From Berberis thunbergii (taxonomy: Eukaryota > Streptophyta > Magnoliopsida > Ranunculales > Berberidaceae): DNA of 64,000 nt. The position numbers and the translations under genes are program-made. Under the pieces are notes generated by a model. The model was not told the origin of the DNA and did no database searches. It worked only from the letters and a program-made list of their open reading frames with translations. Below are positions 1 through 10,769 of the stretch, one piece after another. The stretch covers positions 558,001 through 622,000 of the forward strand of contig QNQO01000555.1 of the NCBI GenBank assembly GCA_003290165.1. Direction: 5' to 3'. Numbering within the stretch: the first letter of the stretch is position 1; each line of letters starts with the position of its first letter.

Positions 1-37
1 AAACGATAAGGCTGAAACAAGCACACTTTTAGCTAGC

Positions 38-484
38 TTGATTTCATTAAAGTATAAAGGCAAAGGAAACATTAGAGAGTACATCATGGAGATGTCTCAT
101 CTTGCTTCAAAACTTAAAGCACTGAAGCTTGAGTTGTCTGAGGACTTACTCGTGCATTTAGTTTTAATATCACTTCCTCCACAGTACAGTCAGTTTAAGG
201 TCAGTTACAACTGTCAGAAGGAGAAATGGACTCTTAATGAGCTCATTTCTTACTGTGTACAAGAGGAAGACAGGTTGAAGCAAGACAGAACAGAAAGTGT
301 TCATTTTGCAAGCACCTCTAAAGATAAGGCACAAAACGAAAGAAGGATTATGAAGCTGCTAAGGGTCCAGCACAAAAGAAACAGAAAGGAAATGAGGGTT
401 GTTTCTTTGTAAGAAACCTGGACATGTAAAGAAGGAATGTACCAAGTATCACGCTTGGCGTACTAAAAAGGGTATGTTTCTTGC
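38..484 (+). pseudogene. copia gag C-terminal part with zinc knuckle, frameshifted
   Basis: From base 38 the frame encodes a copia-type gag C-terminal half (UBN2/Retrotran_gag-like, including the SLPPQYSQF motif and a helical region) and stops near 412. A CX2CX4HX4C zinc knuckle of the form CKKPGHVKKEC is encoded at about 400-440, but in a different frame. At least two small indels therefore separate it from gag (about 330-350 and 400-410), and a third near 483 separates it from the protease frame. Gag would form the nucleocapsid that packages the element's RNA. With these shifts no intact gag product is expected from this copy. Sequencing error in homopolymers is an alternative for single shifts. 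Confidence 0.82.
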
Positions 485-3400
485 TTGGTCTGTTCTGAGG
501 TTAACTTAGCTTCAGTACCTCGAAACACTTGGTGGTTAGATTCTGGTGCTACTACTCACATAAGTGTTTCTATGCAGGGTTGTCTGAGCTACCGAAAGCC
601 AAGTGATGCTGAAAGACGCATCTTCGTGGGCGATGGAAAATCGGTAGAAGTGGAAGCAATAGGAAACTTTAGGTTACTCTTAGGGACTGGTTGTTATTTG
701 GAACTGAAAGACACTTTTGTAGTACCGTCATTTAGACGGAATTTGGTTTCTATTTCCTTGTTGGACAAATTTGGATATTGTTGTTCATTTGGAAATAATC
801 AATTTAGTCTTTCATTAAATTCCAATATTATTGGTACTGGTTCATTAAGCACATTTGATAACCTATATCTTCTTGATACTATTGCCTCATATAATGTAAC
901 CTTGCATGTGGAATCACGTGGTACTAAGCGTAAGCTAAATGAAGGAAATTCATCAAAACTATGGCACAAACGTTTAGGACATATCTCGAAAACGAGAATG
1001 GAGAGACTTGTGTCAGATGGCATAATAGATTCTCTTGATTTTTCAGACTTTGATGTCTGTATTGAGTGCATCAAGGGAAAACAGACCAAACAAAAGAGAT
1101 TAGGTGCAAACAGAACTTCAGACGTCTTAGAATTGATCCACACAGATATTTGTGGACCATTCCCTTCGGCTTCTTGGAATGGTCAACAATATTTTATATC
1201 ATTCATAGACGATTACTCACGCTATGGGTACCTATATCTCATTTATGAGAAATCTGAGTCACTGGATATGTTCAAAGCTTTCAAAGCTGAGGTTGAGAAC
1301 CAACTCAACAAACGAATTAAAAGCGTCAGGTCTGACCGTGGTGGTGAGTATTACGGCAGATATGACGGTTCCGGTGAACAACGTCCAGGACCATTTGCTA
1401 AATTCCTAGAGGAATGTGGAATCGTCCCACAGTACACCATGCCGGGATCACCTAGCATGAATGGTGTAGCTGAAAGACGAAACCGAACTCTTAAGGACAT
1501 GGTAAGGAGTATGATCAGTCATTCTACATTACCTGAATCACTCTGGGGAGAAGCACTAAAGACTGCAGCTTACATCCTTAATAGAGTACCAACTAAAGCG
1601 GCTGCCAAAACACCTTATGAACTTTGGACAGATAGAAAACCTAGTCTAAAGCATTTTCACATTTGGGGATGTCCAGCTGAAGCAAGGCCTTATCGGCCGA
1701 ATGAAAAGAAATTGGACTCCAAAACAGTGAGCAGCTACTTCATTGGCTACTCTGAGCGATCTAGGGGCTACAAGTTCTATAATCCCACTATTAAGTCCAT
1801 TTTTGAAACGGGGACAGCAACATTTTTTGAGGATGTCGAGTTTGGGGGGAGAAATCAGGTACGAGACATTGTCTTTGAGGAGGAATCAATTTCGACTCCT
1901 ACTACTGTTGTTGACAATGTACATGTTCCACTACCTGTCATTGATCAAGAAGCAGATCTGGAACCTCAACAGGACAATGTTGAACTACTCCCTGCTCCAA
2001 TTGAATTAAATATTCCAGAAGAACAAACTCAACAACCTCAAGATCAAATGCCATTAAGGAGATCCACGAGAGAAAAGAGAAGAGCAATTCCGGATGATTA
2101 TATGGTATTTCTCGAAGAACATGAGGAAAATGATGGATTGGTGGAAAATGATCCAATCAACTTCCATCAAGCCATGCAGGATTCTAACTCTCAAAAGTGG
2201 ATAGATGCTATGAATGAGGAGTACAAGTCTATGCAAGACAATCAAGTTTGGGATCTTGTCCCATTACCTGAAAATACAAAGCCTATTGATTGTAAATGGA
2301 TATTCAAAACCAAGAAGGACTCAAAAGGTAATGTGGAAAGGTATAAAGCTCGTCTTGTAGCTAAAGGCTTCACTCAAAAGGAAGGCATCGACTATAAAGA
2401 GACTTTCTCTCCAGTGTCAAAGAAAGACTCATTTAGGACAATCATGGCTCTTGTTGCACATTTTGACTTTGAGTTGCATCAGATGGATGTTAAAACAGCA
2501 TTTCTCAATGGCGACATTGATGAAACAATTTATATGGTGCAACCAGAAAACTTTGTGTCTGGAGACCCAAAGAATATGGTTTGCAGACTAAAGAAATCCA
2601 TCTATGGGCTCAAGCAAGCTTCCCGTCAATGGTACTACAAATTTCATCAAGTAATTGTCTCGTTTGGTTTTAAGACAAATGTTGTTGATAACTGTGTGTA
2701 TCATAAGTTCAGTGGGAGTAAGCATATCTTCTTGGTTTTGTATGTTGATGACATATTGCTTGCCACTAATAATATAGACATGTTGCACGAAACCAAGAGA
2801 TTTCTATCAAAGAAATTTGAAATGAAAGATCTTGGTGAAGCTTCTTTTGTCTTAGGGATTCAGATATACCGGGATCGTTTTCGGGGTATTCTTGGATTAT
2901 CACAAAAGGGCTATATAGAAAAAGTGCTTAAAAGGTTTGGCATGCAAGATTGTAAACCAGGAGATACCCCTATATCTAAAGGAGATAAATTCAGTCTTAA
3001 ACAGTGTCCTAAGACTAAACTTGAAGTTGTAGAGATGCAAAAGATCCCCTATGCATCCGCTGTTGGGAGTCTTATGTATGCTCAAGTATGTACACGTCCA
3101 GACATAGCATTCATTGTTGGAATGCTTGGCAGATATTTGGATAACCCTGGGATGAGTCACTGGAAAGCAGCTAAACGGGTTATGAGATATTTACAGAGAA
3201 CTAAGGATTACATGCTCACATACAAGAGATCAGATCAGTTGGAGATCATAGGGTATGCTGATTCTGATTTTGCTGGATGCCAAGATAGTAGAAAATCTAC
3301 ATCAGGCTACATTTATCTGTTAGCTGGAGGAGCTATTTCTTGGAGAAGTGCTAAACAGACACTCATAGCTTCTTCCACCATGGAAGCAGAATATGTGGCG

Positions 3401-3733
3401 TGTTTTGAGGCCTCCAACCACGGATTATGGCTGCGTTATTTTGTCACTGGGCTGCGCATTTTGAATGACATAGAAAGACCACTAAAGTTATATTGTGACA
3501 ATAAGTCAGCAGTTTTATATGCCAACAACAACAGGAGCTCGTCTAGGTCAAATCATATTGACATAAAGTTCCTGGTTGTGAAGGAGAGAGTAGAGAATAA
3601 ACAGATTTTCATAGAGCATATTGGGACACACTCCATGATTGCGGATCCGCTTACTAAGGGATTACCACCCAAGGTCTTTCATGAGCACACCGCTCATATG
3701 GGTGTTATGTCACATGAGGATATCATGGTTTAG
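485..3733 (+). CDS. copia polyprotein: protease, integrase, reverse transcriptase, RNase H
   Basis: One frame is open for about 1,080 codons. Protease is at residues ~15-110, with the active-site motif DSGATTH from residue 19. The integrase zinc region (HKRLGH ... CIECIKGKQ) starts near residue 158, followed by the catalytic core with D (HTDICGP), D (SDRGGEY) and E (NGVAERRN). Reverse transcriptase follows, with its catalytic YVDD at about residue 753 (base 2741). RNase H has ADSDFAG near residue 923 and the TMEAEY and DNKSA motifs. The frame has no ATG fused to gag. It is entered from the gag frame by shifts, so the true polyprotein start lies upstream and the position given is only where the open frame begins. 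All catalytic residues visible to me are present. An intact pol beside a broken gag suggests either recent decay or a copy that could only be helped in trans. Confidence 0.93.
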   Translation: MVCSEVNLASVPRNTWWLDSGATTHISVSMQGCLSYRKPSDAERRIFVGDGKSVEVEAIGNFRLLLGTGCYLELKDTFVVPSFRRNLVSISLLDKFGYCCSFGNNQFSLSLNSNIIGTGSLSTFDNLYLLDTIASYNVTLHVESRGTKRKLNEGNSSKLWHKRLGHISKTRMERLVSDGIIDSLDFSDFDVCIECIKGKQTKQKRLGANRTSDVLELIHTDICGPFPSASWNGQQYFISFIDDYSRYGYLYLIYEKSESLDMFKAFKAEVENQLNKRIKSVRSDRGGEYYGRYDGSGEQRPGPFAKFLEECGIVPQYTMPGSPSMNGVAERRNRTLKDMVRSMISHSTLPESLWGEALKTAAYILNRVPTKAAAKTPYELWTDRKPSLKHFHIWGCPAEARPYRPNEKKLDSKTVSSYFIGYSERSRGYKFYNPTIKSIFETGTATFFEDVEFGGRNQVRDIVFEEESISTPTTVVDNVHVPLPVIDQEADLEPQQDNVELLPAPIELNIPEEQTQQPQDQMPLRRSTREKRRAIPDDYMVFLEEHEENDGLVENDPINFHQAMQDSNSQKWIDAMNEEYKSMQDNQVWDLVPLPENTKPIDCKWIFKTKKDSKGNVERYKARLVAKGFTQKEGIDYKETFSPVSKKDSFRTIMALVAHFDFELHQMDVKTAFLNGDIDETIYMVQPENFVSGDPKNMVCRLKKSIYGLKQASRQWYYKFHQVIVSFGFKTNVVDNCVYHKFSGSKHIFLVLYVDDILLATNNIDMLHETKRFLSKKFEMKDLGEASFVLGIQIYRDRFRGILGLSQKGYIEKVLKRFGMQDCKPGDTPISKGDKFSLKQCPKTKLEVVEMQKIPYASAVGSLMYAQVCTRPDIAFIVGMLGRYLDNPGMSHWKAAKRVMRYLQRTKDYMLTYKRSDQLEIIGYADSDFAGCQDSRKSTSGYIYLLAGGAISWRSAKQTLIASSTMEAEYVACFEASNHGLWLRYFVTGLRILNDIERPLKLYCDNKSAVLYANNNRSSSRSNHIDIKFLVVKERVENKQIFIEHIGTHSMIADPLTKGLPPKVFHEHTAHMGVMSHEDIMV

Positions 3734-4127
3734 TGGGAGTTTTGTTGTTCTATGATGAATTTTTTGGACACATTGGTGTAATTTAGTATTTTCTGCAGAA
3801 ATAAAGTCTTCAGTCAATTGTCTGTTTATTATATGTTTGATCTCATTAAAGATTAAAGTTGGACCGGTTGGAAATAGACATGTTTGGATCACATCACATG
3901 TAATTTCCATGCTCTACATCCATGTTTGATCTATGTCATTTGATTATATTGGTATATGTGACTATTGATGGATTTCGTTACGCTACTTGTGACGCAAATC
4001 GCTTTAATCCTATATCAATATAGTCAATGGACGAGATTGTTTCAAAATACCTTTACTTGTGATAGCAAGTTTTGAGCTCATACGGTTATACACATTAACG
4101 GTAACATATGTGGCCCAAGTGGGAGAT

Positions 4128-4589
4128 TGTTGGACAAATCCAATAATGTGGGCACACATATGTAATATAACGTGTATTGCTATCTTAAAGTATAGTCCAT
4201 TTAAATATGTGATCTAATAGGGGTATTGGACTATAAGGTATTAATAAATAACATGGTGTAAATAAGGATGTAATTTCTAATTCAATGAGGGGCAGAATTG
4301 GAAATTCACAGCCCGTAATTTGAAGGGTTGTGACTTATGGACATTATAAATAGGATGGGTCCCCGATTGAGCGTATGCGTAGAAAGAACAAAAAAAAAAA
4401 CTTTGGAATTATTTTCTGTATCCTCTCAACAGAGATCTAAGGGAAAACGCTTGAATCAATCGGAAGATCCAAACAATCCAAACTCATCACAATCAACGGG
4501 GAAATCGCTATGGATCGATCCGGTATGTTTCTGTTCTTCTTATTTCCATTGAATCAACTAGAGTCTTAAGCGTATGATTTAATACAACA
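4128..4589 (+). repeat. 3' LTR of the copia element
   Basis: The LTR is 462 bp, starting TGTTGGACAAATCC and ending ATACAACA, directly after a purine-rich tract AAGTGGGAGAT. A TATA-like ATTATAAATAG lies at about 4343-4353 and would drive transcription, followed by an A-rich leader. The 5' LTR is not in the window, so the boundary rests on the TG/CA ends, the polypurine tract and the resumption of host coding sequence at 4591. Confidence 0.85.
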
Positions 4590-4590
4590 G

Positions 4591-5165
4591 CTAGATCTAG
4601 CACTTACAAGAAGGGGCCGCATGGATATGCACATAGAGTTATCTTATTGTAGTTATGAGGGGTTCAAAGTGCTTGCTAAGAACTACTTGGGTTTGGATAC
4701 ACATCATCCATTGTTTGATAAGGTGAAGGATTTGTTGGATTTGCTTCAGATCACACCAGCTGATGTTGCTGAGCAGTTGATGTGCAAGACTATTGGTTCT
4801 CTTGCTAGCCAGTGTGATGAAAGGCTTGAAGAATTGATCGGATGGGTTGAAAACTGCATAAGGAACAAAAAACATCTGAGAAGCATAAAAACAGGCCAGA
4901 ATGTTCTTCACAGCCAAAACCCCCACTTGACATCAAGAGTACTAAACCAACCGATAAAGAGCCCAACGCAAGTTCTTCTGGACTGAAACCTATCAAGCGT
5001 ATCAAGTGTACTGACCCAACAGATATAGAGATGGGCATTGTTGCTTCTTCAGGGGCAGAACCTTCATTTGCTGTCAAGTGTACTGACCCAACGGATAAAG
5101 AAATGGATGAGCATTCTTCAGGGGCCAATCCCCAGCTTGACATCAAGGGTACTGATCCGTTGTAG
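4591..5165 (+). pseudogene. C-terminal stump of an AAA-ATPase (BCS1/ASD-like), disrupted by the copia insertion
   Basis: Immediately after the LTR the frame reads LALTRRGRMDMHIELSYC, which matches the end of the AAA domain (arginine-finger region RRGRMD) of plant BCS1-like/AAA-ATPase ASD or HSR4-type proteins. The small helical lid follows (FKVLAKNYLGL, TPADVAEQLM). Family members are membrane-anchored ATPases of mitochondria or the ER. The N-terminal anchor, M domain and Walker A and B motifs should lie upstream of the retrotransposon, outside the window. A one-base loss near 4851-4854 shifts the frame. In the shifted frame a Lys/Thr/Ser-rich tail, built from imperfect repeats of ~70 bp, runs to TAG at 5163-5165. 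In the original frame translation stops at 4986. This is a double-hit pseudogene: an insertion plus a frameshift. Confidence 0.85.
4905..5160 (+). repeat. Imperfect ~70 bp tandem repeats in the AAA-ATPase tail
   Basis: About three and a half copies of a ~69-72 bp unit. The core is AAGTGTACTGACCCAAC followed by GATA and, further on, TCTTCAGG. The units lie at roughly 4920, 4990, 5062 and 5132. In the tail frame they encode a repeated (I/V)KCTDPTDxE pattern with a Ser/Gly-rich spacer, so the repeat was probably part of the protein before the gene was broken. Confidence 0.7.
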
Positions 5166-5650
5166 CCAGTGATTAGTGCTACATGTTAATCGACTGATAC
5201 AGTGTAGTCTAAAACATGCATCCATGTCAACTGATTGTACAATTATTAGTAGTTTTCTACAAGTCATTTGTTGCAGTCTGACTCATTCACTGAATATGGT
5301 TTTCAAGTGCAGTTTCTTTCTTCGCAAAATATAAAATTACAACACTAAAATTCTAGATAAACAAAATTAAGTTTGTAATCAGAAAGTACAACCGTAGTTA
5401 TTTCTTTACAAAATTTTGGAGAAAAAATTGAACTCCATAAAAAAAAAAGGCGGAAAAAAGATACTGATATTTAAACATTCATGCGCACTATTAACCCTTT
5501 AAAATTTAAAGGACAAGCAGGGCTGGTCCATAAGACTTTAGAGGCCCTGTGTGAAGGCTAATACTGGGACCTTTTAATCAATACAAAAATAAATATTTCG
5601 TCTGGGCCTTTTAATAAATAAATAAATATTTCTTTTGGGCATTTTTAATG
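5166..5650. other. AT-rich intergenic DNA with one hAT-like end
   Basis: I see no coding region. At 5518 a stretch begins CAGGGCTGGTCC and continues with an AGGCCCTGTGTGAA motif, which resembles the terminus of plant hAT elements. No matching opposite terminus was found, so this may be a solo end. The rest is low-complexity A/T. Confidence 0.4.
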
Positions 5651-5662
5651 TTTTACACGAGG

Positions 5663-6091
5663 GTTGTTCACCTTTTAGCTCTCATTAATTCAGGTGTAAT
5701 CTAGATAAGTGTCATTAATTGTGTAAATTACATTTAACCCCAAATTTAGCCCTTGATCGTTAAGTCAATTAAGTTGACTAACAAAAATCATTGAGGAATT
5801 CTAAATGTCGAGGAAGCCAGCGAGGAAATCAGCGAGGTTTGGAGAGAGGGAAGGTGGGGACCGTCCATCTCTCTCGAGATGTACATATGAAAAATATCGA
5901 CACACATCTCAAGGGGATGGGCGGCCCACACTCTCCCTCTCTCCTTTCCTCGCCCATTTCCTCGCTGGCTAGAATCACTCAAAATCATTAGATATTTTGA
6001 AATGCTTAAAATACCTTCACGTGTCAAGCATGTGATGTGTACCAAATATGAAATACTAGAATACCGTGGGTGCTAAAAGGGTAAACATAAA
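5663..6091 (+). repeat. Left terminal inverted repeat, split by a MITE
   Basis: Pairs with 7884-8102 in inverted orientation. The arm is interrupted at 5793-5980 by a hairpin MITE plus its duplicated AAAATCATT. The opposite arm lacks this insertion and so serves as the empty site. Confidence 0.75.
5793..5980. mobile_element. Hairpin MITE, 9-bp target duplication AAAATCATT
   Basis: The 188 bp element starts GAGGAATTCTAAATGTCGAGG and ends GGCTAGAATCACTC. Its two halves are near-complementary, with CGAGGAA...GCGAGG on the left and CCTCGC...TTCCTCGC on the right. The centre carries CTCGAGATGTACAT and ACACATCTCAAGG. AAAATCATT is present at 5784-5792 and 5981-5989. The undisturbed arm at 7884-8102 shows one copy of the site. 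A 9-bp duplication is typical of Mutator-like elements. It belongs to the same family as the elements at 43178, 43304, 59758 and 60028. Confidence 0.85.
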
Positions 6092-7883
6092 CAATTAATT
6101 TTTTTTTCCTTTCTTCCTCCTTCTTCGGCGATTTTGTCTTCTCTGCCTTTGCTTCTCTTCTTCATCTTCTTATTCTCAAATTGAAATTTTCCATAGATTC
6201 AATGAACTGATGAATAAATAGGGTGTTTCCACCCCTAAGTGCTCCAACATCGACATGATAAAGATAAAATGAAATTGGATTGAAACCTGAAAACATGGAG
6301 AAATGGTTAAATTTTCCAATACTGCAAGAAACTTTTAGAAAGCAAAAACCCGATATTCTCTCGGGTGTGCTTGGTTCAAATTTTTTTTTATCATAAAACA
6401 TGGTATTCAAGCTAAAAGGGGCATGCGAGAAAAAGGAAATTGTCTACATTGGGTGATGGCAACAAATGTTTTCGTAAAATACATGGGCATCTTCAAACTT
6501 TCTAGTAAAAAATACCAACGAAAAACTTCTTTAGAAACCTTAACGCACCATTAGTCTGACAAGATTGACTTCTTCTCCGATTTTTTCCAGCAGGTAAGTC
6601 TCCATCCAAACTCTCTCTCTCTCTCTCTCGCTGTATGTGTTACTACCTTTTTTTATTTTTTATTTTTTATTTTTTTATTTCCCCTCTTTATTCTACTTGC
6701 TCATATCGAATCTATCCATCTCTTCAAGTGATAACTGCTAGTGCTAGTGCTAGATCTAAAAGCATTGTAGTAGCTTTCGTTTGTTTGTTGTGATGTTATA
6801 ATGTACTCGATATGGTAGGGGGTTTATCTTATTATTATAGGGTTTATGTCAAATTCGCTTTCATGAATTTTAGAAACAGATGAAAGTTTTTGAAATGTGT
6901 TGTTCCTCATTGTTTTTAATTAAATTTGCTACTTTTTTTTTTTTTTTTGCTAGGGATCTTTGATGCATCTCCTAATATAAGAAGCATCGTTGTTATTGCT
7001 ATCATTATGGTTAGCACGTCTCAGTCTAATAGTTTGAGTCACTACAAAAATAAAAGGGTTTCTGCTAATATGGGACCTCCCACGGGTTCATTGCTTTTCA
7101 GCAATGTCCAAGCTTCACATCTGATTGCTTTATGAAACCTTCTCTGGATGACTTGGTTTCATTACAACTCGTTGATCCAGCTTACTCTAGTCAAGTTTAT
7201 AATTTCACAATTGGAAGGGGTTGGTTAAGGTTGTGTGTAGTTTCTTGGTCAGACGGACGTTAGATGCTTGGATTTGGATCAAATTGTCAAGTTGCATAAA
7301 TTAAGAAAAACCCCTACAAGCTCAAGGTCTCAACAAGCCTGTCGTCCTGACTTTGATCATTCAAATAAGATCACCAGATTTACAACTGAATGCCACTGTA
7401 AATAAATTAAGAAGCAACATAGAGAGACAAGGAGCTTGCTTCATTTTATAATTAGTGAATGGAAATTCTTGGTTCCTCATTTTAGCAGATTTGGACTGAC
7501 AAAAGATGATGAAGATGATATAATCATGGCTGATGCTACTGCACATATGGATGATAATGAGACTGATAAAGTTGAGGAAGAAACAAGTATGGGTGCTTCT
7601 GGAACTTTGTTTTAATCTCATTCTCTTCCTACTCACCTTAGGCTCGATTCGATCAAGATGCAAGAAATGAGGATGTTGATGTTTCCTGTAGAGGACGAAA
7701 TTAAAGAGATTGATGGGCCATTTTCACATGAGAAATAATACTACAACAAAGCCAAGAAATTCTCACGTTCATGTTCATGTTGGTTATGCAGGAGAAGAAG
7801 AAGACAAAAAAGATATCCAAGGGTAGAGAAATACAAAATCGTCAAAAAAATGAAGAAGAAATGATTTTTTTTAATTGTTTATT
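6092..7883. other. Interior of the long-TIR transposon, no recognised protein
   Basis: The region begins with a C/T-rich leader-like stretch (about 6105-6180), a (CT)n tract near 6611-6630 next to a GTAAGT donor-like site, and T-rich acceptor-like tracts (for example ending at about 6953). Short open stretches such as 6926-7135 on the plus strand (containing NMGPPTGSLLFSN) and an acidic stretch near 7505-7615 resemble exons. I do not recognise their products. This architecture fits either a degenerate transposase gene or a captured host gene fragment; the sequence does not decide between them. Confidence 0.4.
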
Positions 7884-8102
7884 TTTACCTTTTTAGCACT
7901 CACAATATTTTAGTATTTTTTTGTTTGGTACTCATCGGCACGTGATGGTATTTTAGGCATTCAAAATATCTAATGTTTTTTTGCTAGTCAACCTAATTGA
8001 CTTAATGGTCAAGGGCTAACATGGGGGTTAGATGTAATTTACACAATTAGTGGTACCCATCTAGGTTGCACCTAAATTAATGGGAGCTAACAGATAAATA
8101 AC
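7884..8102 (-). repeat. Right terminal inverted repeat (uninterrupted arm)
   Basis: Reverse complement of the left arm, with scattered substitutions and small indels. It reads straight through the position where the left arm carries the MITE. Confidence 0.75.
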
Positions 8103-8111
8103 TATTTACAC

Positions 8112-10203
8112 AATAAAAGCAAATATTTTATCAGTGTATATGTGTTGCTTGGGGCACTTTGGAGTTGGGTCCATTTTCATGGAAAACTAATACATGTATG
8201 TGTTTAAAATAAATTATGAAATGAAATGAAACATATTGGATTTGGAAGTAACTTAAATCTATGAACTTCTCTAAAAAAAAAAAAAAAAAAAAAAGATAAT
8301 GATGATGGCCAATGGTGCAACGAGAATATATACTGACATTCGTTAGTGCAGATATGTTTGCAATCTTTATTAAAATCTCATAAATCCTCAAAAAAGAAAA
8401 GTAAAAAATAAAACCTCAAATTGGGTCTGGCTTGTAAAGTCAAACATCCTGCACATACCCTAAGGACAAATATGACCATCAAAGAACGATCATACTGAGA
8501 ACGTAATTGTATGTCTATCTTACAAATAAACTAGGTGTTTCACGTTCACCAATTGTAGCTCACTTTGTCGAATATCCACTATCCTTATCAGAGGTTGTAA
8601 GTTTGAGGCTCACCAGTTAAAATTTTGTGAATTTTTGCCCAATTATTAGGAGCACATGTGATGAAAGACAAAGAAAATCTCAAAATTTTAATTTGGTATA
8701 CCTAAAATTGGCTGTCGGATTTTTATAAACTAAGTATCATTGGAATGCAGTTTTAAATATCACTAATTATCAATATAGAGGCTAAAATTGAAAAAATATA
8801 ATTAAAAACATCTAATGCATTTTACGTCGTTATCATAATTGGAAAAAAAAATGAGACAAATATCTTAATACACGTTCAAACAATAACATTGAACTTCATG
8901 GTTTGGCGAATTTAAAGTTTGGTGAAAAAATCACTATTTACGTTTAAAATTGTTTTCCCAACTAATTTAAAATTTGTTTGAATCTAATCCTAAAGTTTAT
9001 AGTTTATGTTTTTACCTTATAATAGGCTTATACTTTAAAACTAATTGAGGGCAAAAATGTGGATGCTGAAAGGGGTGTTCAGTACAAAATATTTAGAAAA
9101 AATAAATGTATGTGAAGTGCTAACGACACGAGAAATACCCTAGTAGACAACTAAGGGAAGACCAAATTGCGAACTGCTCAGTGTGGAAATTTTTAAATTT
9201 AATCAGGGAAATTTGGAGAAAAAGAGTGATGATTTCTATTTATAACAAGAATTCAAAAGTGATGCATGTCACTCTGTCATCTTTTGAATTTCAAAATTGC
9301 CTTCGCCCATATTACAAAAACCCCCCACATATCCATTACTTATTTTGTCCTTGATCGAAGTCCAACACTGCAACTCCTGTTTTTCTTCCACCACCGACAA
9401 TACTCCATATCTCTCTGATTTCAACAACCAACGACCGCTACTCCCTTCCACCATCATATCCCTCTCATCTCCCATCCCCTCCTCCATCATCTCTCTATGT
9501 ACAGAGTCACACTGTTTGTATCCATAAAAAGTAAATCAATCAAAATTGAGATTTCGAGTTGAGCTATTTGAGCCCTACCTCTACCACCGGCATCCCACTA
9601 CTACTATTCTCTCTCTCTCTCTCTCTCACTTCAACAGAGGAGTATTTCATTCTTCAATGTTGTGGTACCGAGTGGAGAAACCACATTGCTTGAAATAGCA
9701 TTCGAACAAAGAACTTGCTTCCATATGCTTACTGAAGCAATCTCACATGTTTATAATGTGATTGTTCTATTTTTTGCCTTACACCCTATCAATTGTGAAA
9801 CTCATATCTAAGTCTCCAAAGAAATAACCTTATATTCTGTTGAAACCTCCCTAGTTGGATATCTATTAAATGGTAATCTACGCTTTTGTTTGAATACTTT
9901 GTAGCTCGGATTAATTTTATCTAAGCCATTTCTTTCATGGTAGATTTCTTCCTTATTAGGTAAAACAAATGCAGACAAATGAGTAGAAGTTCACATTTGC
10001 CAAATTTATCTATTTATATTGTTGATTAAAACATCTTACTATCTATAATAAAAATTAATGGTAACCCATAATTTATTTTTATATTTAATAATTTAGTGAT
10101 TCATTTGGAGAGTATCGGTCGCACGACCTGTGGTATACTGAACTATACCCGCGCTACACGCTACTCTATGTCAAAGTGTATGCCATTGGCACGACGGATA
10201 CAC
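8112..10203. other. AT-rich intergenic region
   Basis: No gene is supportable. It contains a poly(A) run at about 8272-8294, a (CT)n microsatellite at about 9608-9630 and otherwise A/T-rich sequence. A short motif GTAAGTTTGAGGCTCACC near 8597-8614 vaguely resembles a tRNA B-box, as in a decayed SINE, but nothing else supports that. Confidence 0.5.
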
Positions 10204-10374
10204 TTAGGGTGTGTTTGGTTGCACACATTTCGTGGGAATATGAATCCTATTCCCACTTGGAATAACATTTTGAGTGTTTGTTTGGAATTTTAGAGGTGGG
10301 CATGGGATGACATCACGTGCCATAGATTCCCACCAATGACGCCTCACTCATATTGGGAAAACAATTCACGGGTT

Positions 10375-10765
10375 TTCCTCCTCTCGAGCAACACCTCTCA
10401 ATTCGTCTTCCTCTCGGGGTTTGTTGATAAAAACAATTTTTCTTCCTCTCGAGCAACACCTCTCGATCTGTTGCTCCAGTTCAAGGGTTTGTTGACAAAA
10501 ACAATTCGTCTCCCTCTCGATCTGTTGCTCTAGTTCAAGGGTTTGTTGACAAGGAGAAGGATCCGTGTCGTTCTTCATATCCTTCTCTACTTTTCCTTTG
10601 CGATCCTTGATCTTCCTCTTCAATCTCACTTGATTTTCTCTTCATTGCCAAGCCAAATCAAACCAGATCTGACTCCTACGTCGCCTATCTCACTCGATTT
10701 GCTCTTCATTGCCAAGCCAAACCAAACCAGTTCAAGGGTTTGTTGACAAGGAGAAGGATATGTTT
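10375..10765 (+). repeat. Tandem repeats in the Harbinger 5' leader
   Basis: A ~60-90 bp unit containing CTCTCGAGCAACACCTCTC and CAAGGGTTTGTTGAC recurs imperfectly: TTGTTGA(C/T) hits lie near 10422, 10490, 10542 and 10739. A second duplicated block, TCTTCATTGCCAAGCCAAA, is seen at about 10641 and 10703. The function is unknown; repeats of this kind are common subterminally in DNA transposons. Confidence 0.6.
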
Positions 10766-10769
10766 TTCT

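Larger units (their letters stand above)
1..4589 (+). mobile_element. Ty1/copia LTR retrotransposon, 5' end outside window
   Basis: The segment holds, in order, the end of gag, a CCHC zinc knuckle, protease, integrase, reverse transcriptase and RNase H (the copia order, with integrase before RT), an untranslated stretch (3734-4127), a purine-rich tract at about 4118-4127 and one LTR (4128-4589). The 5' LTR, primer-binding site and start of gag lie upstream of base 1. The element is inserted in an AAA-ATPase gene whose coding sequence resumes at 4591, just after the LTR. The 5 bases after the LTR (GCTAG, 4590-4594) are the expected target duplication, but its partner is outside the window. The domain order and the TG...CA LTR are seen directly; the lineage within copia was not resolved. 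Confidence 0.93.
5659..8102. mobile_element. DNA transposon with ~220 bp terminal inverted repeats, possible Mutator-like element
   Basis: Bases ~5663-6091 (minus an inserted MITE) and the reverse complement of 7884-8102 are clearly alignable. Landmarks shared in inverted orientation include TTAGCTCYCATTAAT near the tips, the stretch around GACTTAA..GATCAAGGGCTAA, and the CACGTG-containing inner part. Flanks read GTTTTACAC (5650-5658) and TATTTACAC (8103-8111), a possible degraded 9-bp target duplication. Long inverted ends plus a 9-bp duplication would fit Mutator-like elements. No transposase was recognised inside, so the class is inferred. The interior looks like transcribed, intron-containing DNA and could be captured host sequence. 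Confidence 0.6.

Noticed and set aside
799..1143. Open frame on the minus strand opposite copia integrase
   Set aside because: A shadow of the coding strand with no recognisable protein. The same applies to the other short frames over 485-3733 and 18000-21000.
9269..9527. Overlapping frames on both strands near 9.4 kb as a gene
   Set aside because: No recognisable domain, Ser/Pro low complexity, and no neighbouring exons.
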